DNA from: an uncultured Chloroflexota bacterium
GTDB taxonomy: Bacteria; Chloroflexota; Limnocylindria; Limnocylindrales; CSP1-4
DNA length: 64,000 nt
Direction of reading: 5' to 3'
Assembly (NCBI GenBank): GCA_903822495.1
Contig: CAIJPD010000066.1
Coordinates: forward strand, 1-64,000
The notes beneath the pieces were generated by a model, which had not been told where the DNA came from, made no database searches, and worked only from the letters and a program-made list of their open reading frames with translations. This document shows, one piece after another, positions 1 through 7,876 of the stretch. The position numbers and the translations under genes were made by a program. Every line of letters starts with the position of its first letter. Position 1 is the stretch's first letter.

Positions 1-88
1 CCCGCTCGCTGGCGGTCTCGAGGACCATCCGGACGGCCCGCTCCCGGAGCTCGGGTGGGTACCGACGTTGCGTGCTGTGCTCTGCCAT
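1..88 (-). mobile_element. IS3-family transposase OrfA, N-terminal fragment running off the window edge
   Basis: Reverse complement from 88 reads MAEHSTQRRYPPELRERAVRMVLETASER, a typical IS3 OrfA N-terminus. Confidence 0.85.
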
Positions 89-386
89 GACTCCATGTTC
101 CTCCAAACGATGGAGTCTCCACCGAAGTCAGGGCGGTTCAGGATGGCGATACACCGACAATCAGATCGGCGATGTCGCCCAAGAAGCAAAGGTTGGCCGG
201 ACTGGCCTGGGCAGCGTGGATAGCCGGGTGACCCAGCAGATCAGGAAGGATCGTGAGCTGCTGGACACCCCCGGCAGTGGGATCAACGCCATCGAATGGC
301 ACTTCTTCCCAGGTAGGGGAAAGGGGCCAACCGATGCTCTCTACGACATTCTCCTAGGGCAAGGTTTCGACGTGATAATCCACTGA
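72..386 (+). pseudogene. C-terminal fragment of a polymorphic toxin (REase-fold type), 5' part lost at the IS boundary
   Basis: Translation ends SRVTQQIRKDRELLDTPGSGINAIEWHFFPGRGKGPTDALYDILLGQGFDVIIH, resembling C-termini of Rhs/CdiA-type toxins (xWHFF...GP...L...L...G..vviH); the first part of the ORF overlaps the IS3 end. Confidence 0.55.
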
Positions 387-904
387 TGTCATACCCGCTC
401 TTCATTCCGCCAGAACCTCTGGTCAGCATCCCCAGGCGCAGCTGGACGAAGCGGCAGGCAGATGCGTACTTCGAGTGGCTGCTCGGTGTCCAGGACTCGC
501 GCATCGCCTGCCTGCTTGATCACCTGAGCTTTCTCGGGGTCCCGGAACCACAGGATCTGCTGGCTCTTGGCGAGTCGATCACCGAGAGGTTGCGCAATCA
601 GATTGCCGACCCGCAGACACTCGACCTTACGAATGAGGGACTTGCGCTCGCCGCGGATCTCGGCCTCCTTACTGCTCGAATCGTGCTTGCCCACAACCCG
701 GGGGTTCGATGGCTTGTGGTGAGGGGGCCGAAGACCTATGTCCATTACAACCTGCCGGTCCTTGATGGATTTCGAGACTCGCTCCATCTGGAGCCCGTTG
801 GCGGGAGCATCGGAAATGCACGCGGCGTGGTGAAGGGCACGTTGCGACCCAACTGCTGGCATGTGACCTACGTCTACTGGTCGGAACGTGCTGTGCCTCC
901 ATAA
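386..904 (+). CDS. Putative immunity protein / hypothetical cognate of the upstream toxin fragment
   Basis: 172 aa ORF starting in a TGATG overlap with the toxin fragment stop, the typical toxin-immunity layout. Confidence 0.5.
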   Translation: MSYPLFIPPEPLVSIPRRSWTKRQADAYFEWLLGVQDSRIACLLDHLSFLGVPEPQDLLALGESITERLRNQIADPQTLDLTNEGLALAADLGLLTARIVLAHNPGVRWLVVRGPKTYVHYNLPVLDGFRDSLHLEPVGGSIGNARGVVKGTLRPNCWHVTYVYWSERAVPP

Positions 905-1169
905 GGTCGCTCGCCTCTGTGAGGGGGCCTCCCAATGACACGTACGGCTGTGAGTATGGGACCGCCTCTCCGGGCGGCCTGACCCAACGTTACGGCTGAC
1001 CGATCGTGTCCTGAGCACGTTGAACTGTCGGCTTCCCGGCGAGGCGGACCATCGGTACGCGGCCGAGCGGGCAGTGACCGCATAGGAGCCTGATCGACCC
1101 AGGTCCCATCACAGTCCTGTCCGCCCGCCCGGTCCGCGTGCTGTCGAACCACGCAGAGGACCGACAGCC

Positions 1170-1967
1170 ATGAACAGCATCGCGCAACCAGCCCCGACCC
1201 GGCCAGTGGCGATCGGCGTCGACACCCACAAGGACAACCACGTGGCGGTCGCCCTCGACGGGCTCGGCGGCCGGCTCGGCAGCCTGACCGTGCCAGCTGA
1301 CAGTGCGGGATACGCCCGGCTCGAGCGCTGGGCCGCCGAGCAGGGCGCCATCGTGGCTTTCGGGATCGAGGGCACGGCGTCGTATGGGGCCGGCGTGACC
1401 GGCTTCGTCCGCCGCCAAGGCCACCGGGTGATCGAGGTCAGCCGGCCCGACCGACGGGAGCGCCGCCTGCATGGCAAGAGCGACGTGCTCGACGCGGAGA
1501 ACGCGGCCAGGGCCGTCCTGTCCGGCCGGGCCACGGCCACGCCCAAGGCGGCCGATGGCCAGGTCGAGATGGTCCGCCAGGTCAAGATCGCCAAGGACAC
1601 TGCGGTCAAGGCGCGGACGCAGGCCATGGTCACGCTCAAGACCCTCCTGATCACCGCGCCGGCCGAGCTGCGCGAGGGCCTGGAGGGCCTGCCGCGGACC
1701 GCCCTGGTCAGGCGCTGTGCCAGCCTCCGGCCCGGCCCGTTGACGAGTCCCGTCGCGGCGACCAAGCACGCCCTGCGCGAGCTCGCCCGTCGCTGGCTGG
1801 CGCTCCAGGTCGAGATCCGCGGGCACGAGCGGATCCTGGCCGCCCTGACAGCCGCGGTCGCGCCCGCCCTGATCGACGCCTTCGGGATCGGACCCGACAG
1901 CGCGGCATCGGCGTCCTCCAATCGTGGAGCGGTAGTTCCACGATACCGCGGCACCACGGTGCGATGA
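1170..1967 (+). pseudogene. Truncated IS110-family transposase (DEDD domain only)
   Basis: VAIGVDTHKDNHVAVALD, GIEGTASYGAG and GKSDVLDAENAARAVL match the IS110 N-terminal DEDD domain; protein stops after DAFGIGPDSAA, before the C-terminal catalytic-Ser (Transposase_20) domain. Confidence 0.85.
1921..1944. repeat. Perfect 8-bp inverted repeat (ATCGTGGA / TCCACGAT, 8-nt loop) at the IS110 truncation junction
   Basis: atcgtgga gcggtagt tccacgat; followed by a second small palindrome gcaccacggtgc. Confidence 0.7.
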
Positions 1968-2000
1968 GCCACCTCGATCCAGCGCGGTGGCCTCCGCGGA

Positions 2001-2960
2001 TCAACCCGGCCGAGGTGCCGGCGGCTGTCGGTAGCTTCGACCCGGTCGGGCGCGCTCCCAGCCCACGCGCAGCAGCACCGTCGCCCACATCCGGTAGGGG
2101 CGCCACCCATCCGTGATCGCGGCCAGCTTTGTATCGTCGACCGACGGCAACCCGTACATCTCGGCGATGGCGTCGCGATCCAGGGCATCGCGCGGGATCT
2201 CGTCCACGATCCCGCACCCGCGCAGGTACGTGCCCTCGGCGGTGAACTGCCCCACGCCGTTGAGGGTCAGGAGCTCGGCGATCGCGTCGTCGCGGGGGAG
2301 GGCGCGGAGCCGCTCCGTGTTCAGCCGCCCCTGGAGCGCGGCGTCGGCCAGCCCGCGAAGCCGGGAGGCCTTCACCTCGCCAAGCTCGGCCGAAGCCGCC
2401 AGCTCCGCGAGCCGTCGCGGCCCCGGGAAGGCGACGTACGTCGTCCCGTCGAGCTCGATCCGGTCACCCATCCGATCCGCCAGCCCGGCCTTGATCCGGG
2501 CGCCCTGGCGCCGGGCGATCCGCTGCCCGATCACGAACGACGTGACGGCCTCGTACGCCGAGTAGAAGCAGACCGGGCGCAGGAAGTCGTGACGCTCCTG
2601 CAGCCTCCCGATCACGGGGTCGCGAAGCCCCACGTCCGTCCATCCGCCGCCGTCGTGGTCGAGCGACAGGCAGCGGAGGACCTGGCCCAGGGCCACGGAA
2701 GAGTCGGCCCCGCCGGTGGTGGCGATCCGGACGCGCACCACCCCGGAAGCGTCCTGCGTCACGTGCGCCGCCGCGCTGCCCTCCCAGCCCTCGACCGGGA
2801 ACGCCATCACGATGCCCTTGGCCACGGGTCCGCCGCCGCCGATCCCCGGGGCGAACCCGCCGGCGAAGGACCGGGCAGCCTCCAGCGAGAACGGCCCTCG
2901 CGGGGTGATCTCGATGGTCTCGACACTGGCCTGCGGCGACATGCCGCTACGATCGCACAT
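2001..2960 (-). CDS. DNA-3-methyladenine glycosylase II-like (AlkA/HhH-GPD) protein
   Basis: Contains FVIGQRIARRQGARI, LLTLNGVGQFTAEGTYLRGCG and a conserved D region; overall AlkA-like layout. Confidence 0.75.
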   Translation of the reverse strand: MCDRSGMSPQASVETIEITPRGPFSLEAARSFAGGFAPGIGGGGPVAKGIVMAFPVEGWEGSAAAHVTQDASGVVRVRIATTGGADSSVALGQVLRCLSLDHDGGGWTDVGLRDPVIGRLQERHDFLRPVCFYSAYEAVTSFVIGQRIARRQGARIKAGLADRMGDRIELDGTTYVAFPGPRRLAELAASAELGEVKASRLRGLADAALQGRLNTERLRALPRDDAIAELLTLNGVGQFTAEGTYLRGCGIVDEIPRDALDRDAIAEMYGLPSVDDTKLAAITDGWRPYRMWATVLLRVGWERARPGRSYRQPPAPRPG

Positions 2961-3049
2961 GGCCCCAACCCCGGCGCTGGCGGACGCCGCCGCCAGCTCC
3001 TACCATCCCCGAACCTTGTAGCCACCCTGCAAACCGTTCGGGAGGTCCC

Positions 3050-3436
3050 ATGAAGCGAGTCACCGGGATTGGCGGCGTCTTCTTCAAGGCCGCCGACGCC
3101 GAGGCCCTCCGTGACTGGTATCGGCGGCACCTGGGCATCGACGTCCAGGACTGGGGCGGCGCCGCGTTCGACTGGACCGACGCCCAGGGCAAGCCGGTCG
3201 CGGGCTCCACGACCTGGCTGATCGACCCGCAGGAGAGCGATCACTTCGCCCCCAGCGCCGCGCCGTTCATGGTCAACTACCGGGTGGAGGACCTTCGCGG
3301 CCTGATCACCGTCCTGCGCGACGAGGGCTGCGACGTGGTCGACGAGATCCAAGAGTCCGAGTACGGGTTGTTCGCTTGGGTCATGGATCCGGAGGGCCAC
3401 AAGGTGGAGCTCTGGCAGCCGCCTGCCGGCCAGTAG
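3050..3436 (+). CDS. VOC-family (glyoxalase/bleomycin-resistance) protein
   Basis: [20 protein letters not shown] ... [16 protein letters not shown]. Confidence 0.85.
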   Translation: MKRVTGIGGVFFKAADAEALRDWYRRHLGIDVQDWGGAAFDWTDAQGKPVAGSTTWLIDPQESDHFAPSAAPFMVNYRVEDLRGLITVLRDEGCDVVDEIQESEYGLFAWVMDPEGHKVELWQPPAGQ

Positions 3437-3494
3437 GGCAGGTTCTGGCCGGTCAGCCCCTAGCCAGCCGTGCTCGGGCAACTACAATCCGCCC

Positions 3495-3899
3495 ATGACC
3501 GATCGCCCCATCAAGGTCCTGATCGCCAAGCCCGGCCTGGACGGCCACGACCGGGGCGCCAAGGTGCTGGCCCGCGGCCTCCGCGACGAGGGCTTCGAGG
3601 TGGTCTACACCGGCCTCCGCCAGACCCCCGAGATGGTGGTCAGCGCCGCGCTCCAGGAGGACGTGGACGTGGTGGGGCTGTCGATCCTGTCGGGCGCCCA
3701 TATGACCCTGTTGCCCAAGATCTGCCGGCTGCTCCGCGAGGCGGGCCTGGACGACGTCCTGGTGACCGCCGGCGGGATCATCCCGGACGAGGACGTGCCG
3801 GCCCTCAAGGAAGCCGGCGTGGCGGCGGTCTTCGGCCCTGGGACCACCATCGCGTCGGTCGCCGAGTTCCTGCGGGCCAACGCGCGCTCGCGCGACTGA
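3495..3899 (+). CDS. Cobalamin-binding small subunit of an acyl-CoA mutase (methylmalonyl-CoA mutase C-terminal domain)
   Basis: [41 protein letters not shown]; DxHxxG-type B12 motif. Confidence 0.92.
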   Translation: MTDRPIKVLIAKPGLDGHDRGAKVLARGLRDEGFEVVYTGLRQTPEMVVSAALQEDVDVVGLSILSGAHMTLLPKICRLLREAGLDDVLVTAGGIIPDEDVPALKEAGVAAVFGPGTTIASVAEFLRANARSRD

Positions 3900-3915
3900 C
3901 CCCGGCGCCGCACCG

Positions 3916-5046
3916 ATGACCGCCGGCGCAACGGACGACGAGGAACCGCGGCCCGCGAACCCGGAGGCGCGGGCCGCCGACCCGGAGGCTCGGGCCGCCG
4001 ACCTCGAAGCTCGGGCCGCCGACCTCGAAGCTCGGGCCGCGGCCCTCGCGGAGCAGACCGTCGCCGGCGATCGGCGTGCCCTGGCCCGCGTGCTGACCGC
4101 CGTAGAGAACCGGACCCCCCTGGCCGAGCCGCTCCTGCGCCGCCTCTACCCGCTGGCCGGCCGCGCCCACCTGGTGGGCATCACCGGCCCGCCCGGGTCC
4201 GGCAAGTCCACGCTGGTCGCCGCGCTCACCACGGCCGCGCGCGCCGCGGGCCGCCCCGTGGCGGTGGTGGCGGTGGACCCGTCCAGCCCCATCACCGGCG
4301 GCGCGCTGCTGGGCGACCGCGTCCGGATGCAGGCGCACAGCGCCGATCGCGACGTGTTCATCCGGTCGATGGCCTCGCGCGGGCACGCGGGCGGGCTCGC
4401 GGGGACCACCACCGCCGCCGCCGCGGTGCTGGATGCCGCCGGCTTCGATCTGGTCTTCATCGAGACCGTGGGCACCGGCCAGGGCGAGGTGGAGATCGCC
4501 GCCAGCGCCGACACCACCGTGGTCCTGGAGGCACCCGAGATGGGCGACGAGGTGCAGGCCATCAAGGCCGGGCTGCTGGAGGTGGCCGACCTGGTCGTGG
4601 TCAACAAGGGCGACAAGCCCGGGGCCCAGCGGACCGCCGCGCAGCTCCGCTCGATGCTGATCGCCGGCCACGGGGATGCCACGGGCGGCTCCCTGGCGCC
4701 GGGCCGGCCGCGGCCGCGCCAGCCCCAGGTGCTGGTCACCACCGCCGCCACCGGGGACGGGGTGGGGGACCTGCTGGCCGCCATCGACCGGCACCGCGAG
4801 GCGGCCGCGGGACGGGATCGCGGCGCGGCCCAGCTGGTCCGGGCGGAGGCACAGGTCTGGGCCATCCTGGCGGAACGGCTCCGCGCGCGGCTCCACGACG
4901 ACGCGCTGCGCGCCACCACCAACGAGACGCTGCGCGCCGTGGCCGGCCACCGGCTGGACCCCTACGCCGCCGCCGACCGCCTCCTGGACGCCGTCGATGA
5001 ATCGCCGGCGAGGCGCCGATACAGCCGGGAGGGAGGCTCCGAATGA
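3916..5046 (+). CDS. meaB: Methylmalonyl-CoA mutase-associated GTPase MeaB (ArgK family)
   Basis: GITGPPGSGKSTLVAAL, VAVDPSSPITGGALLGDRVRM, FIETVGTGQGEVEI. Confidence 0.92.
   Translation: MTAGATDDEEPRPANPEARAADPEARAADLEARAADLEARAAALAEQTVAGDRRALARVLTAVENRTPLAEPLLRRLYPLAGRAHLVGITGPPGSGKSTLVAALTTAARAAGRPVAVVAVDPSSPITGGALLGDRVRMQAHSADRDVFIRSMASRGHAGGLAGTTTAAAAVLDAAGFDLVFIETVGTGQGEVEIAASADTTVVLEAPEMGDEVQAIKAGLLEVADLVVVNKGDKPGAQRTAAQLRSMLIAGHGDATGGSLAPGRPRPRQPQVLVTTAATGDGVGDLLAAIDRHREAAAGRDRGAAQLVRAEAQVWAILAERLRARLHDDALRATTNETLRAVAGHRLDPYAAADRLLDAVDESPARRRYSREGGSE
3960..4043 (+). repeat. Four tandem 21-bp units in meaB encoding (D/N)-(P/L)-E-A-R-A-A
   Basis: cccggaggcgcgggccgccga / cccggaggctcgggccgccga / cctcgaagctcgggccgccga / cctcgaagctcgggccgcggc. 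Confidence 0.9.
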
Positions 5047-5903
5047 CCATCGAACGGGTCTTCGTGGCCGGGGCGGGCCTCATGGGCCACGGCATCGCCC
5101 AGGTCCACGCCGTCATCGGCAAGCAGGTCTCCGTCTACGAGCCGGACCTGGCCCGCGCGCAGGCCGGGGTGGACAGGATCGCCGCCAACCTGGAGCGCGC
5201 GGTCGCCAAGGGCCGCCTGGCCGCCGCCGACCGGGACGCCATCCTGGGACGGCTCACCGCCACCGCCGATCCGGCGGCCGTCGCCGATGCCGATCTGGCC
5301 ATCGAGGCGGTCTTCGAGGACGCCGGGGTCAAGTCCGCCCTCTGGCGCGAGCTCGACCGGCTGGCGAAGCCGGAGGCCATCTTCGCCTCGAACACCTCCT
5401 CGATCTCCATCGACCTCCTGGCCGCCGCGGTGGGGGAGGCGCGCCGCCCCGCGTTCGTGGGGATGCACTTCTTCAGCCCCGTGCCGGTCATGCCGCTCGT
5501 GGAGCTGGTCCGCGGCGGCGCCACCTCGGACGCGACGGTGGCCGCGATCCGCGGGGTTGCCGCCCAGCTGGGGATGACCGTCATCGCCTCCGCGGACCGG
5601 CCGGGGTTCATCGTCAACCGCGTCCTGATGCCGCTCCTCGCCGAGGCGATGCGGGCGCTGGAGGAGGGCGTGGGATCGGCGGAGGACATCGACGCCGGCG
5701 CACGGCTTGGCCTCCGCCACCCGATGGGACCCCTGGAGCTGGCGGACTTCATCGGCCTGGACGTCTGCCTGGGGGTCATGCGCGTCCTGTACGACGGCCT
5801 GGGCCAGGAGCACTTCCGCCCGCCCGCCATCCTGGAACGCCTGGTGGCCGAGGGGCACCTGGGCCAGAAGTCTGGCCGCGGGTTCCACGTCTATCCCCGC
5901 TGA
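5043..5903 (+). CDS. 3-hydroxyacyl-CoA (3-hydroxybutyryl-CoA) dehydrogenase
   Basis: VAGAGLMGHGIAQVHA, FASNTSSISID, GMHFFSPVPVMPLVELV, HPMGPLELADFIGLDV. Confidence 0.92.
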   Translation: MTIERVFVAGAGLMGHGIAQVHAVIGKQVSVYEPDLARAQAGVDRIAANLERAVAKGRLAAADRDAILGRLTATADPAAVADADLAIEAVFEDAGVKSALWRELDRLAKPEAIFASNTSSISIDLLAAAVGEARRPAFVGMHFFSPVPVMPLVELVRGGATSDATVAAIRGVAAQLGMTVIASADRPGFIVNRVLMPLLAEAMRALEEGVGSAEDIDAGARLGLRHPMGPLELADFIGLDVCLGVMRVLYDGLGQEHFRPPAILERLVAEGHLGQKSGRGFHVYPR

Positions 5904-6045
5904 CCCGTCCCATGAGCCAAACGGCCCGTGCGGTTGGGGCCGATCATCCCTCCGACATCTGTCCGGGGGCGGATAATGTCGCCCGCAAGGGAATGTGGCC
6001 AAGCGCGCCAGCGTCCCGCAGTGCCCCCCTGGAGGAGTCCCGTCG

Positions 6046-7425
6046 ATGAATTCGGCCTCTGAGGCTGCCCAGCCCGCGTCTGACCCGAGTGCCGCGGACA
6101 TCATCGCGCCGGCCTCTGATGCCGACCAGGCCCCCGCCACGCCCGAGGTGACGCGCCGTCGCTTCCTTGTGGGCGCCGCCCTGACGGGCGGTGGCCTGAT
6201 GGCTGCCACGCTGGCCGCGTGTGCCCCGACTGCCGCCCCCGGCGGTGGTTGGACCTTCGGCCCGGCTGCCGCCGCCAAGTCGGCCGTGCCGGCGGCCGCA
6301 ACCGCCGCTCCCGCCGCGGGATCCGCCGCTCCCGCCGCCAGCGCCGCGGCGTCGGCCGCTCCCGCCGCCGCCCTGCCAAAGGGCTGGACCGCCCACGACA
6401 TCGAGGCGCGGAACATCGTCCGGCGCTACATCGGCAACCTGGCACCCGCCCTGAAGGGCATCTACGGGGATGCCGCGTTTGCCAAGCTGGCAGACATCCT
6501 GGGCGCCGCGGACAACTACCCGGAGCTGGCCAAGAAGCCATCGTTTGTCCAGGTCCCGCAGCTCTTTCTCAATGACGCCCTGACGCCTCTCAAGCCCACG
6601 GTCGAGGCCGGGGTCAAGGTCTTCAACATGACGATCGACAAGCTCGATCAGAAGATCGACGAGCTCAAGGCGCCGGTCGCCGCGCTGGGCTACAACAAGC
6701 AGTGGCCCGGCCCCACCATCCGGGTCACCGAGGGCGACAAGCTCAAGGTCACGTTCAAGAACAACATGGACGAGACGACCGGCGTCCACTTCCACGGCGT
6801 CGAGTTCGACGACTTCTTCCAGGACGGCATCCCGTTCGTGACCCAGAAGCCAATTGCCCCTGGTGAGAGCTACACCTACGAGTTCACGGCCAACCGCCCC
6901 GGCTCGCTGATGTACCACTCGCACCACAACGCCACGGACCAGGTGGGTCGCGGCCTGTTGGGCGCGTTCATCGTGGATCCCAAGACCCCCACCGCTGAGG
7001 ACAAGTTCGACCGCGAGTACATCTGGGTCTCGAACGACACACTGGGCGGCTTCACCATCAACGGCCACGGCTTCCCGGCCGTCGTGCCAGTCCTGGCCGC
7101 GCAGGGCGAGACTGTCCGGATCCGGTTCATGAACGAGGGAATCATGATGCACCCGTGGCATAGCCACGGGTACAAGATGCGCGTCGTGGCCCGGGATGGC
7201 TATCCGCTGGGCACCGCCGCGTTCGACTGCGACACCCTGGGCGTCAACCCGGGTGAGCGCTACGACGTCAACATCAAGGCGGATCGGCCGGGTGTGTGGG
7301 CGTTCCACTGCCACATCCTGCCGCACGTCGAGAGTCTGACCGGCATGTTCGGGATGGTCAGCACACTCATCGTGGTCCCGAAGAAGGAGCACGTCGATGC
7401 CATCGTCAAGCTCCTCCTTGCGTAG
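6046..7425 (+). CDS. Multicopper oxidase with Tat/lipoprotein-like signal
   Basis: GGAGGAG RBS; RRRFLVGAAL signal; GVHFHGVEFDD, YHSHHNATDQVGRGL, MHPWHSHGYK, HCHILPHVESLTGM copper-ligand motifs. Confidence 0.88.
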   Translation: MNSASEAAQPASDPSAADIIAPASDADQAPATPEVTRRRFLVGAALTGGGLMAATLAACAPTAAPGGGWTFGPAAAAKSAVPAAATAAPAAGSAAPAASAAASAAPAAALPKGWTAHDIEARNIVRRYIGNLAPALKGIYGDAAFAKLADILGAADNYPELAKKPSFVQVPQLFLNDALTPLKPTVEAGVKVFNMTIDKLDQKIDELKAPVAALGYNKQWPGPTIRVTEGDKLKVTFKNNMDETTGVHFHGVEFDDFFQDGIPFVTQKPIAPGESYTYEFTANRPGSLMYHSHHNATDQVGRGLLGAFIVDPKTPTAEDKFDREYIWVSNDTLGGFTINGHGFPAVVPVLAAQGETVRIRFMNEGIMMHPWHSHGYKMRVVARDGYPLGTAAFDCDTLGVNPGERYDVNIKADRPGVWAFHCHILPHVESLTGMFGMVSTLIVVPKKEHVDAIVKLLLA

Positions 7426-7876
7426 GCGGAGCTTCGCGCTCGGCCTCCTGCTCCTGCTGGTCGCGCTGATCGGGAGCGGCTGCTCGGCGGCCGCCACCCC
7501 GTCACCCGCGGCCACCGCTGCCGCCCCCTCCGTCACCGGCGCCTGGGTCCGGCCCCCACAGGGGGCGGGCCTGCCGGCGGCCGGCTACATGGTCATCAAG
7601 TCCGGGGGGCAGGCCGACGCGCTGCTGTCCATCACCAGCTCGGCTGCCGGCTCGGTGGAGCTCCACGAGACCACCACCATGTCCGGCATGACCGGGATGC
7701 AGCCAATCTCCAGGCTCGACATCCCGGCGGGCGGCAGCGTCGAGCTGAAGCCCGGGAGCTATCACCTGATGCTGATGAGCGTGAAGGCGCTGACCGTCGG
7801 TGACAGCGTGGAACTGGTGCTGACCTTCGAGAAGGCGGGCAGGGTGACCGTCAAGGCCGAGGTGAAGAACGGCTGA
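7397..7876 (+). CDS. Copper chaperone PCu(A)C-family lipoprotein
   Basis: Lipobox GSGCSA; AWVRPP, GYMVIKSGG, VELHETTTMSGMTGMQP ... PAGGSVELKPGSYHLMLM. Confidence 0.9.
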   Translation: MPSSSSSLRRRSFALGLLLLLVALIGSGCSAAATPSPAATAAAPSVTGAWVRPPQGAGLPAAGYMVIKSGGQADALLSITSSAAGSVELHETTTMSGMTGMQPISRLDIPAGGSVELKPGSYHLMLMSVKALTVGDSVELVLTFEKAGRVTVKAEVKNG

